DNA of 64,000 bases from an uncultured Roseburia sp. Its GTDB lineage: Bacteria; Bacillota; Clostridia; Lachnospirales; Lachnospiraceae. The first letter of the stretch is position 1; the number at the start of each line of letters is the position of its first letter. Shown in pieces: positions 35,286 to 43,513 of the stretch. A program made the translations under genes and the position numbers. The notes beneath the pieces were generated by a model. The model searched no databases. It was not told where the DNA came from and saw only the letters and a program-made list of their open reading frames with translations. The DNA is taken from positions 62,001 to 126,000 of the forward strand of contig CANSSP010000007.1 in the NCBI GenBank assembly GCA_947649645.1, given 5' to 3'.

Positions 35286-37084
35286 AAAGTTATCTTAGTC
35301 TTATACCTATTTCGGCAAAGGTACACAAGCGGCAGAACAGAATGACCATTTTATGTATTATTTTCGCCGTTTTCCTGGTGACTGCCATTTTCAGTATGGC
35401 GGAAATGGGCATTAGAATGGAGCAGACAAGATTGTTAAATAAGCATGACGATTTGACATTGCAGGATATAATAAGCAGCACAACCGGACAAACGCTCTGC
35501 ATGGTTGCCATTGTATTCTTTGTGTTGGTGTTGACAGCAGGCGTATTGATGATTTCAGGCAGTATCAATAGTAACGTGACACAAAGGACAAAATTTTTTG
35601 GAATGATGCGTTGTATTGGAATGAGTAAACAGCAAATTATTCATTTTGTAAAACTGGAAGCTCTGAATTGGTGCAAAGCAGCCATTCCGACAGGCGTTAC
35701 ACTTGGTATTATCATCACATGGGGTTTATGTGCCGTTTTACGTTTTCTTGTCGGAGAGGAATTTTCTGACATTCCTCTTTTTGGTATCAGCATAGCCGGT
35801 ATCATCAGTGGAATTATCGTAGGTATTGTTGCAGTATTGATTGCTGCCAGAACCCCGGCAAAACGGGCAGCAAAAGTATCTCCTGTAACGGCGGCTTCTG
35901 GAAATTCAGAAATCACAGGAAATATAAACCATGCAGCAAAGGTCCGTTTATTCAAAATTGAAACAGCTCTGGGTATTCATCATGCGGTAGCGTCAAAGAA
36001 AACGCTGATACTTATGACGGGTTCATTTGCCCTTAGTATTATCCTTTTTCTGAGCTTTTCTGTTTTGGTAAAATTTGTTGGTTATATCATGCCGCAGTCT
36101 GCCGCCACCGCTGATATTAACATTTCAAGTGTTGACGTTTCAAATGGTGTAGATAGTGCTTTACTTGATACTATCGGCACAATGGACGGAGTAAAACGCA
36201 TTTTCGGACGCCGCAGCGTTTTTAACATTCCGGCGCAGCTAAATTCAAATACAGTTGAAATTGACATGATTTCTTATGATGATTTTGATTTGAACTGTCT
36301 TGTAAAAGACGATATGCTGAAAAAAGGCAGCGATATTTCTAAAGTATATGGAAACAGTCATTATGTGCTTGCGACATGGGACAAAAGCAGTTTGCTGGAA
36401 ATTGGCGATAAAATATTGGTTGCCGATGAAGAATTTGAAATTGCAGGTTTGCTGAAATATGATCCGTTCAACAGCGACGGGCTTACAAACGGAGATATAA
36501 CCCTTATTACTTCCGGTGATACCTTTATTGACTTAACTGGAATAACAGATTATTCTCTTATTATGATACAGACAACGAGTGACGCAACGGACGAAGATGT
36601 AACGGCAATTCGGGATATCTTAGACTATGGCTGCACCTTAAACGATTTACGCGGCCAGCGGACTTCCGGGACTTATATCGCATTTGTGTTCTGTATTTAT
36701 GCGTTTTTAGCCATTATTGCTCTGGTAACGGTATTAAATATTGTAAACAGCATTTCCATGAGTGTGTCCTCAAAAATCAAGTCATACGGGGCAATGCGGG
36801 CAGTAGGGATGAACGAACATCAGATAACCAAAATGATTGTTGCCGAAGCATTTACCTATGCTTTGCTGGGAGGTATTGTTGGCAGTATGGTCGGGCTGAT
36901 AGTTTACAGGCTGCTGTACAACATTCTTATAGGCACTCATTTCAGCTATGCAATATGGAGTCTGCCGGCAATTCCTTTACTGATCATTTTGCTGTTTGTT
37001 TGTATGGCAGCCATCATAGCAGCTTATATTCCGGCAAAACGGATTCAAAACATGGCAATAACCGAAACAATCAATGAATTATAA
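35282..37084 (+). CDS. FtsX-like ABC transporter permease (BceB-like)
   Basis: A 600-residue membrane protein. One helix near residue 25-45 is followed by an FtsX-type three-helix block (about residues 75-195), a further helix near 245-265, an outside domain of about 210 residues (residues 275-485), and a C-terminal three-helix block (about 490-600) with FtsX-like motifs (IKSYGAMRAVGMNEHQI). This layout fits transporters that free lipid II-cycle intermediates from antimicrobial peptides. The ATG at 35282 follows GGGAGGTGCCGG. It looks AT-richer than the flanking core genes, which supports horizontal transfer. Confidence 0.9.
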   Translation: MKSYLSLIPISAKVHKRQNRMTILCIIFAVFLVTAIFSMAEMGIRMEQTRLLNKHDDLTLQDIISSTTGQTLCMVAIVFFVLVLTAGVLMISGSINSNVTQRTKFFGMMRCIGMSKQQIIHFVKLEALNWCKAAIPTGVTLGIIITWGLCAVLRFLVGEEFSDIPLFGISIAGIISGIIVGIVAVLIAARTPAKRAAKVSPVTAASGNSEITGNINHAAKVRLFKIETALGIHHAVASKKTLILMTGSFALSIILFLSFSVLVKFVGYIMPQSAATADINISSVDVSNGVDSALLDTIGTMDGVKRIFGRRSVFNIPAQLNSNTVEIDMISYDDFDLNCLVKDDMLKKGSDISKVYGNSHYVLATWDKSSLLEIGDKILVADEEFEIAGLLKYDPFNSDGLTNGDITLITSGDTFIDLTGITDYSLIMIQTTSDATDEDVTAIRDILDYGCTLNDLRGQRTSGTYIAFVFCIYAFLAIIALVTVLNIVNSISMSVSSKIKSYGAMRAVGMNEHQITKMIVAEAFTYALLGGIVGSMVGLIVYRLLYNILIGTHFSYAIWSLPAIPLLIILLFVCMAAIIAAYIPAKRIQNMAITETINEL

Positions 37085-37137
37085 TTGCATTCCACTTTTG
37101 AAAATTTAATGTAACATCTGCCGGACGACGGCAAAAG

Positions 37138-37206
37138 AAAAAAGCCGCCGCTTTCTTTTTGCCTGTCGGCAGTCTGCGGCGACCCTGGAACCATAAAAAC
37201 GGCGGC
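37138..37206 (-). terminator. Terminator region between the permease and the flavoprotein gene
   Basis: On the minus strand GCCGCCG pairs with CGGCGGC across a long loop and is followed by six T, serving the flavoprotein gene. On the plus strand GGCAAAAGAAA and TTTCTTTTTGCC (37130-37162) form an alternative hairpin for the permease gene. The two structures share bases. Confidence 0.65.
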
Positions 37207-37278
37207 TTATGGAGGCACTCTGACCAATTGATCCGTGTCCGGATGAACTTCAGGCCCTGTCTCACCGCAAGCTGGAAC

Positions 37279-38979
37279 TCATTTCCGCCCTCCGTTCTGT
37301 CTTCCCCCTCGCCAGCCTCTTCCGTGCCCCCCGGCAGGGCCGTTTCCTCTGCCTGCTCCGGAACCGCTTTCTTTGCCTGCAGGCTGTTCTGATCTGTCAG
37401 AACTGACTCCCAGCGCATCCGCAACGGCATCCATAATGCTGTTGCTGGAAAATGTGGCGCCGCTGACCGCCTGTACATTCACGGACTGGGCGCTGATAAT
37501 TTCGCTGATGACCGTATCCTGCGCACGGGTAAAATATGAAACATCATCCGCATAAGAATTAATTGTAATATCCGTAATCGCCCCGTTTTCTACTGTGACG
37601 GAAACACTGGTGGTTCCGCGGAAACCGTTTCCCGTCCCCTCATAGACGCCGTCCGCGACAGAAAACTGACCTGATGCCGAATCGGATTCCTGCCCGCTGT
37701 CCGACGATTCTGATACATTGTCCCCGGAGGGCTGAGATTCATCTGAACCAGTCTGCTCCTGATTCTCACCTGCTTCCACACTGCCGTCCGAAGGATTGCT
37801 TTCATCTACAGGCTGCCCTGAGCTGCCAACGCTGCTTCCAAGCGCATCCGCAACGGCATCCATAATGCTGTTGCTGGAAAATGTGGCGCCGCTGACCGCA
37901 CTGACATTAGGCGTCTGCTCTGTAAGAATTGCATTTATCACGGCAGGTTGTGCTTTATGGAAAAACTCCTGGTCATCCTTAAAGGAAAGTATCGTAATAT
38001 CCGCAATATATCCGTCCTCCACCGTAACCTGCACTTCTGTCGTTCCCCGAAAACCTTCCCCCACGCCAGTGTAAACACCGTCTTTATAGTTCCCTTTTTC
38101 CTTTTTTTCCGTAACCTGCTGATCCGACATGGTTTCGGTAACGGGAAAGGATATCAGATTGCCCACAATGACCGTGCCGCCGATTGCTGCAGCGGCGGCA
38201 GTGCCTGCTATGGCACCCGCAGGACTGGCAGACAGGCTTTCTTTGGGGCATATGGAAAGACACTGCATGCACTGAATGCACTCCCCTGATATTACCGCAT
38301 TTTTTTCCGGTATACGGATTCCCATGCTGCAGGATCTCGTACAAAGCCCGCAATTTGTGCAGGAATCGCTTTGACGCCTTATTTTATAGAATCTCTTTCC
38401 GGAAACAACAGCAAGCAGCGCTCCCAAAGGGCACAGATAACGACAGAAAAAACGCTCCACAAACAGTGAACCAATCATAATAACCAAAAGCAGTGCAAAA
38501 CCCACAGTTGGTATAGCCAAAGAAATGATCGAAAAATTTCCTGAAAACAGAATCCCGAACACATCCCATGGATTCCACGAAGAATCTACAGGCAGCGCCA
38601 GTATCCAGATGCCTGCTACTATAAAAACAAGAATAAAATATTTTAAAAATTTCATTACGGAGTCAGACCGTTCCGGAATCCGTACCTTCCCGGAAATCAC
38701 CCGTCTGGAAAAAAAGAAGATAAGTTCCTGCAGCATTCCAAAAGAACAAAGAAACCCACAGAAAAAACGCCCCCACAGCGCAGTGACCAGAAATACCATG
38801 AAAACAAGGATCATCTGCGGAAATAGTTCACCAACCGAAAAGCTCCCATCCAGAAACGCCGCCAATATATCCCGCACTGCTGAAAACACCGTAATAAACA
38901 GTCCCGGAAACAGAATAAAAGCGGCAGCCTGAACCAGATGCCGGATGAATTGTGTGAAAAAACCGCGTTTGCTGCGCAT
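37279..38979 (-). CDS. Membrane Fe-S/FMN flavoprotein with two FMN-binding domains
   Basis: A 566-residue redox protein. Four membrane helices lie in the first about 180 residues (NapH/NosR-like, with FFCGFLCSFG and FFCRYLCPLG). Two [4Fe-4S] ferredoxin motifs follow at about residues 207-245 (CTNCGLCTRSC, CIQCMQCLSIC), then a fifth helix (about 255-280). Two FMN-binding domains come next (about 295-385 and 445-530), each ending in SGATFSSN, whose Thr is the site for covalent FMN. A Ser/Glu-rich linker and a Gly-rich tail complete it. With the ApbE gene 24 bp upstream this forms an extracytosolic flavinylation system that moves electrons across the membrane; the electron acceptor is unknown. 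Confidence 0.88.
   Translation of the reverse strand: MRSKRGFFTQFIRHLVQAAAFILFPGLFITVFSAVRDILAAFLDGSFSVGELFPQMILVFMVFLVTALWGRFFCGFLCSFGMLQELIFFFSRRVISGKVRIPERSDSVMKFLKYFILVFIVAGIWILALPVDSSWNPWDVFGILFSGNFSIISLAIPTVGFALLLVIMIGSLFVERFFCRYLCPLGALLAVVSGKRFYKIRRQSDSCTNCGLCTRSCSMGIRIPEKNAVISGECIQCMQCLSICPKESLSASPAGAIAGTAAAAAIGGTVIVGNLISFPVTETMSDQQVTEKKEKGNYKDGVYTGVGEGFRGTTEVQVTVEDGYIADITILSFKDDQEFFHKAQPAVINAILTEQTPNVSAVSGATFSSNSIMDAVADALGSSVGSSGQPVDESNPSDGSVEAGENQEQTGSDESQPSGDNVSESSDSGQESDSASGQFSVADGVYEGTGNGFRGTTSVSVTVENGAITDITINSYADDVSYFTRAQDTVISEIISAQSVNVQAVSGATFSSNSIMDAVADALGVSSDRSEQPAGKESGSGAGRGNGPAGGHGRGWRGGRQNGGRK
37412..37470. repeat. 59-bp direct repeat, copy 1 (second FMN-binding domain)
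   Basis: It is identical over 59 bases to 37841-37899. It codes the SGATFSSN site and the following MDAVADALG helix of the distal FMN domain. Confidence 0.9.
37841..37899. repeat. 59-bp direct repeat, copy 2 (first FMN-binding domain)
   Basis: It is identical over 59 bases to 37412-37470, while the domain parts before it differ clearly. This points to recent gene conversion or strong selection on this segment. Confidence 0.9.
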
Positions 38980-39003
38980 AAACAGATACCTCCCAAATAA
39001 TAC

Positions 39004-39927
39004 TCAATTGCTCTTCAAAAAAAACTTCCCCTGCAACCCGTGTGTGATCTTTACCTCCCCATCACTGTTTATAAAAACAGCCTCTATACCGCGTCTTTCC
39101 AAAAGAGGCAGACCGTTTTTCTCACCCAGAACACATATGCCCGTTGCCAGCGCATCCAGTTCCATGGCGCTGTCGCCGATCAGGGTTACGGACAGGAGTC
39201 CGGAATCCGCCGGCCAGCCTGACCGCGGATCGATAATATGATGATACCGCACGCCTTCAAAAAAGAACCCCCGCTCATAAGAGCCGCTTGTTGCAACAGC
39301 TTTGTTTTTTACCATAAGCTCTGCCATAGACACGCCGCTTTTCTGAAATGGGTTTTGAATGCCGATCTTTTGCTCCCTGCCCAAAGCAATAACGGTTCCG
39401 CCGAAATTAATAAGGGCATTATGTACCTTATATTTTTTCAGAGTCCGTACCGCCTCATCAGCCGCATACCCCTTTGCAATTCCACCCAGATCCATCTGCT
39501 GACCGTTCCTGCGTAAAAATGCAGTGCCGCCTGCTTCGTCCAATATTAAATCGGTCAGACCGCTCAGCCTGCGGCAGCCCGCAATATCCGACTCTGACGG
39601 AATTTGGGCGGAACGAATCGCATCCCTCCATAACCGGCTTGCCGCACCAGATGTAATGTCAAATGCTCCCTGTGTTTCCCGCCCATAAGATAATGCATGA
39701 AAAAGAACAAAAAAAGTATCCTGATGAACAGGCACCGCTTTTATACCAGCCTGCTCGTTTATTCTGAAAATATCGCTTCCTTGTTCAAAAAGCGAAAAAC
39801 GCCGGTGCAGATCCAAAACATGTTTTTTTACCTGTTCTGCTATTTCCGGAGCGAAACTGTCATAGAGCGTAATTGTGTTAACCGTACCAAGCGCCGGAAA
39901 AATTTTTTGTAATACTTTGCCTCCCAT
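39004..39927 (-). CDS. apbE: FAD:protein FMN transferase (ApbE)
   Basis: A 307-residue enzyme that attaches FMN to Thr of target proteins. ApbE landmarks are MGTVN-like FPALGTVNTITLYD, SLFEQGSDIFRIN, GAFDITSG, MDLGGIAKGYAADEA, INFGGTVIALG, SGSYERGFFFEG and HHIIDPRSGWPA, with TLIGDSAMELDALATG near the end. Unlike many ApbE proteins, no signal peptide or lipobox is visible at either possible start. The ATG at 39927 follows AGAAGAGAT; the frame itself extends to a GTG at 39945. Its substrate is most likely the flavoprotein encoded just downstream. Confidence 0.93.
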   Translation of the reverse strand: MGGKVLQKIFPALGTVNTITLYDSFAPEIAEQVKKHVLDLHRRFSLFEQGSDIFRINEQAGIKAVPVHQDTFFVLFHALSYGRETQGAFDITSGAASRLWRDAIRSAQIPSESDIAGCRRLSGLTDLILDEAGGTAFLRRNGQQMDLGGIAKGYAADEAVRTLKKYKVHNALINFGGTVIALGREQKIGIQNPFQKSGVSMAELMVKNKAVATSGSYERGFFFEGVRYHHIIDPRSGWPADSGLLSVTLIGDSAMELDALATGICVLGEKNGLPLLERRGIEAVFINSDGEVKITHGLQGKFFLKSN

Positions 39928-40055
39928 ATCTCTTCTCACATACACAACATTGATTTTTCTGCCGTTCCTGCATTGATCACAGTATCATACCTGCACACAT
40001 ACGCTATCCTCCAGATTACGGTTTCAGTTCATTTAATGTTGTTCCTCCTGCAAAA

Positions 40056-40469
40056 TTAATCAATTGCTTTTATTCCCTGTTCAGACAATTTCCTGAGATT
40101 TTCCAGCATATTATTCAATATTTCAGGAGAATGCCCTTTCCAGCCGACCACCTCTGCCACAATCTTCAGAGGTTGTTTTGATCGATACGATTTTGTCGGA
40201 TTTCCCGGAAATTTCTTATCTGTAACATTCGGATCGTCTTCAAAATCGCCTGTTGGCTCGACAACATATATCCTTTCCTTCCCCTCCCCTTCTGCCAGTT
40301 CCGCTCCCCAGACTGCCGCGTCCAGAGTCCCCGCAAAGTAGACATATTCAGATATTCTGTCATCATTATAATTCTTTTTCTTCCCTATAACTATCAAATC
40401 TCCCATTTTCAAATCCGCTCTTGTTCCATGAAAAAAAGAACCCCGGCTAAATACTATTTTTTCACTCAT
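40056..40469 (-). CDS. arr: Rifamycin ADP-ribosyltransferase
   Basis: A 137-residue protein matching the Arr family: FFHGTRADLKMGDL, RISEYVYFAGTLDAAVWGAELA, RIYVVEPTGDFEDDPNVTDKKFPGNPTKSYR (read as split blocks) and the C-terminal VVGWKGHSPEILNNML. Arr transfers ADP-ribose from NAD to rifampicin and inactivates it. The core His of FHGT and the Asp-rich EDDPN block are present, so it is probably active. The ATG at 40469 follows AAGGAGAAAAAC. It is a single gene, with no integron or transposase nearby, so it may be an intrinsic resistance determinant. Confidence 0.9.
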   Translation of the reverse strand: MSEKIVFSRGSFFHGTRADLKMGDLIVIGKKKNYNDDRISEYVYFAGTLDAAVWGAELAEGEGKERIYVVEPTGDFEDDPNVTDKKFPGNPTKSYRSKQPLKIVAEVVGWKGHSPEILNNMLENLRKLSEQGIKAID

Positions 40470-40712
40470 CTGTTTTTCTCCTTGACAACTTTCAATTTTT
40501 CGGCCACTCCCGACATCAAAACGATACCTCAATTATTCGAAAAATCAATTCCAACACATTTTCCATCCGATATTCTGTGATGATATTGCTCTTTACAGCA
40601 GTCTTACCGGACTTCGACCTGTCCGGCTTATCTTTGGCTATGCCTTTCCCAATGTCAGGGCACAGGGCAGACCGGACTTGCACCCTTCAGAAACATGCGC
40701 CGTCTGGCGTAC
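40470..40712. other. Unexplained 240-bp intergenic region
   Basis: No believable gene. CCGGAC (40607-40612) and GTCCGG (40621-40626) form a short hairpin, and CCGGACTT occurs again near 40672. The stretch lies between arr and the chemoreceptor terminator and may hold the arr promoter or a decayed element. I do not recognise it. Confidence 0.3.
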
Positions 40713-40743
40713 CAAAAATGCCCACAGATTTCCCAATCTGTGG
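40713..40743 (-). terminator. Chemoreceptor gene terminator
   Basis: On the minus strand CCACAGATT pairs with AATCTGTGG around GGGA and is followed by GCATTTTT. It lies about 40 nt past the stop at 40784. Confidence 0.85.
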
Positions 40744-40783
40744 ACACTTCATCTTCTAAGCTTCTTTCCGTTCCCTTCTTATT

Positions 40784-42472
40784 TTATGTATATTTTGCTA
40801 CCCTGAACTTCCGAATCAGCCCCTCGAGGTTTTCTGCCTGTCCGCTCATCTCCTGACTTGCAGCCGCACATTCATCCGACGTCTCAGAATTTGTCTTCAC
40901 AACTTCATTGATATGCTCGACGCCATCGTCAATCTGCGAAATGGCCGCCGTCTGCGCTTTCAGTGCATCCGCAACTCCGTTGACTTCCTGTGTAATCACT
41001 TTTGAGCTGTACACCACATTTTCAAGCTGCTGTGCCGTCTCGTCCGCGATGATCATACCCTTTTCGACGGCCCGCACAGACGTCTCAATCAGTGTCGTCG
41101 ACTCTTTTGCCGCGGCAGAACTCTGTGCCGCCAGGACAGACACCTGATCAGCCACAACGGCAAAACCTTTGCCCGCTTCCCCGGCGCGTGCCGCTTCAAT
41201 TGACGCATTCAGCGCAAGCAGGTTGGTCTGCGACGCAATATCATTGATCGTCGCGATAATTTTGCTGATCTGGCCGGACGACTCATTGATTTCACCCATC
41301 GAACTCACCATCTCCTGCATTTTCTGATTGCTCTGGACAATCTCAGCCCCAAGATTCTCCACCTTACGGCTGATCTCCTTGGCATTTCCGGCATTCTGCG
41401 AAACCTGTTCGGATACCGAGGCCAGCGTGGCCGTCAGTTCACCGGTGATTGCGGCCTGATCGGCAGCGCCCTGTGCGAGATATGTAGAACTTGATGCCAC
41501 CTGCTGTGCATCCCCCGAAACCTTGTCTGCCACTCTCTGAATCCCCTTTACCGTATCCGCCATACTCCGCTTAAACAATTCCAGAGAATCATGGATCCCC
41601 ACAAAGTCGCCTTTCCACTCCACTTTCGGCTGCACATCAAAATTGCCGTTGGAAAACTCTTCCATGGAATAAGAAATATCGTCTACATAAGAACCCAGTA
41701 TCTTGATGGATTTCCGCAGGCTGTGCGCAAGACTTCCGATCTCATCCTCAGAACGATATTCAACATTGCTGTGCAGATTGCCCGCTGCAAGCTCTCCCGC
41801 TACCGTCTCAAGCTCACGGAGCGGTCTTAAAATGGAATTTACAATACATTTTCCGATTCTGACCGCCATAATCGTTGCCACAACGACAAATAAAACAACC
41901 AGGGCAGCGCTCGCCACAGCAACGATCTGACTGACTCTTATCGAAGCTTCCTTTTTCTCCTGGGTTGTCTCATCCAGCCCCTCGATAATCTGTACGACGT
42001 CATTGAGAGCCGGCGCGCATTCCGTCAGAATCAGTCCGACCGCCGCCTCTTTCTCCCCGGCCTCAATTTTATCCATAATATCATATCCGACCACGCTCCA
42101 CCGGTCAAGCGCCGTGACATACTGCTGATACAATTCCGCCTCGATCACATCTGTTTTATCCAGAATCTCAAGCTGCTTCTCGACATCCGCCATTTTCAGA
42201 TCCACTGCATCCCTGTATCCTTTATACGCGGCGGTGCTTTCGTTCAGGGCCATTTCGCGGATATTGCGCGCCGCAATATTGACGTCAATGCGGCACATCT
42301 TTACCGCCGTATCCGCACTCTGCACGCCGTTAATATAACTATTCAGATTTCCATACAGATTTAAAAGTCCTGCAATGCTGATGATCCCTGAGATAATCAT
42401 CATTCCGATCACGATCGTATAACCATAATCCAGTTTTTTCTTCATTTTCATGCGTTCAATCCGTTTCAGCAT
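40784..42472 (-). CDS. Transmembrane methyl-accepting chemotaxis protein
   Basis: A 562-residue chemoreceptor. Helix one is at about residues 18-40, an outside four-helix-bundle sensor domain follows (about 45-180), and helix two is at about 188-210. A HAMP domain (about 212-265, RPLRELETVAGELAAGNL) leads into the signalling domain with the tip [18 protein letters not shown] and FAVVADQVSVLA. The ligand is unknown. Two ATGs are possible; 42472 has GGGAGA at good spacing, while 42478 has it too close. It is a single gene. Confidence 0.93.
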   Translation of the reverse strand: MLKRIERMKMKKKLDYGYTIVIGMMIISGIISIAGLLNLYGNLNSYINGVQSADTAVKMCRIDVNIAARNIREMALNESTAAYKGYRDAVDLKMADVEKQLEILDKTDVIEAELYQQYVTALDRWSVVGYDIMDKIEAGEKEAAVGLILTECAPALNDVVQIIEGLDETTQEKKEASIRVSQIVAVASAALVVLFVVVATIMAVRIGKCIVNSILRPLRELETVAGELAAGNLHSNVEYRSEDEIGSLAHSLRKSIKILGSYVDDISYSMEEFSNGNFDVQPKVEWKGDFVGIHDSLELFKRSMADTVKGIQRVADKVSGDAQQVASSSTYLAQGAADQAAITGELTATLASVSEQVSQNAGNAKEISRKVENLGAEIVQSNQKMQEMVSSMGEINESSGQISKIIATINDIASQTNLLALNASIEAARAGEAGKGFAVVADQVSVLAAQSSAAAKESTTLIETSVRAVEKGMIIADETAQQLENVVYSSKVITQEVNGVADALKAQTAAISQIDDGVEHINEVVKTNSETSDECAAASQEMSGQAENLEGLIRKFRVAKYT

Positions 42473-42589
42473 ATCCATTCTCCCTTTTCTGCAATCGTCT
42501 CCTAGAATAATAATATATTTATACTACATATTCGGCAAAAAATCAACTGATTGTTTCATTTAAATAGTACTTTTGTATTGTTTTTTAAC

Positions 42590-42617
42590 TTGCTTTTTTT
42601 TCGGGATCCCTTATAAT
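42590..42617 (+). promoter_or_regulatory. Promoter of the HAD phosphatase gene
   Basis: TTGCTT (42590-42595) and TATAAT (42612-42617) are 16 bp apart, about 40 bp upstream of the ATG at 42660. Confidence 0.65.
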
Positions 42618-42659
42618 GCTTATCATAACGATGAAATGGCACGAAAGGATAAACAACTC

Positions 42660-43502
42660 ATGAAAAAAGATATTCGTCTGATCGCCCTCGACATGGACGG
42701 CACACTTTTTAACAGACAGAGTCAGATCTCACAGACCGACCAGTCTGCCATCCGGCAGATGACAGAAAACGGAATCGAAACTGCCATCTCTACCGGCCGG
42801 CCCTATGCGGGCCTTCCCGTCGGCCTGCTGCTGGACATCGGTATCCGCTATGCCATCACCTGCAACGGGGCGGCCGTCTACCGTCTCTCTGACAGACACT
42901 GTCTCCACTCAGACTGCATGTCTCCTTCGCTTGTCTGCTCTCTTCTGCGCGAACTGCAGAAAAAAAGCATCCACATGGATGCCTTTATCGATGGTGACTG
43001 CTACAGCGTCAACGCCTGCGCCCAAAATATCGACCGCCTTGACATGCCGGAATCCATCCGCCGCTATATCAAGGATACACGGACTTTTGTCCCCGACCTG
43101 GCCGCATATATCCGCGAACACGCTCTGGACGTGCAAAAAATGACACTCAATTTCTACCCGCTTCCCGACGGCACGTTTCTGCACCGCGATGAAGTCATGG
43201 CGCTTCTCGCCGCCTGTTCCCGGATCACCTTTTTATCCGGCGGTTATCACAACCTGGAATTTACACGCAAGGGCGTCACAAAAGGGACAGGACTGCGCTT
43301 TCTTTGCCGTCATCTTGACATCGATATCCGCCAGACCATGGCCTGCGGCGACACACAAAACGATCTGGACATCCTGAAAACGGCCGGCATCAGCGTCGCC
43401 ATGGCGAACGCACAGCCGGAAGTCAGAGAAATCGCCGATTTTATCACGCTTTCCAACGAAGAAAGCGGTGTCGCCCATGCGCTGCAATGCCTGATCGGCT
43501 AA
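42660..43502 (+). CDS. HAD-superfamily Cof-type hydrolase
   Basis: A 280-residue soluble phosphatase of the Cof subfamily. Motif I is LIALDMDGTLF with the nucleophile Asp, motif II is the Ser/Thr region ETAISTGRPY, and motif IV is ACGDTQNDLDIL near the end, followed by ISVAMANAQPEVREIAD, typical of Cof proteins. A C2-type cap lies between. These enzymes hydrolyse sugar phosphates or flavin and pyridoxal phosphates; the substrate cannot be told. The ATG at 42660 follows AAAGGATAAAC. It is convergent with mnmA, 11 bp away. Confidence 0.9.
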   Translation: MKKDIRLIALDMDGTLFNRQSQISQTDQSAIRQMTENGIETAISTGRPYAGLPVGLLLDIGIRYAITCNGAAVYRLSDRHCLHSDCMSPSLVCSLLRELQKKSIHMDAFIDGDCYSVNACAQNIDRLDMPESIRRYIKDTRTFVPDLAAYIREHALDVQKMTLNFYPLPDGTFLHRDEVMALLAACSRITFLSGGYHNLEFTRKGVTKGTGLRFLCRHLDIDIRQTMACGDTQNDLDILKTAGISVAMANAQPEVREIADFITLSNEESGVAHALQCLIG

Positions 43503-43513
43503 GCGGACCGCCT

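Noticed and set aside
37071-37478. 135-codon minus-strand frame at the 3' end of the flavoprotein gene
   Set aside because: It is an alternative frame over the flavoprotein tail and the terminator; the FMN-binding frame is clearly the coding one.
40577-40759. 60-codon plus-strand frame between arr and the chemoreceptor gene
   Set aside because: It has no ribosome site and runs through the chemoreceptor terminator hairpin.
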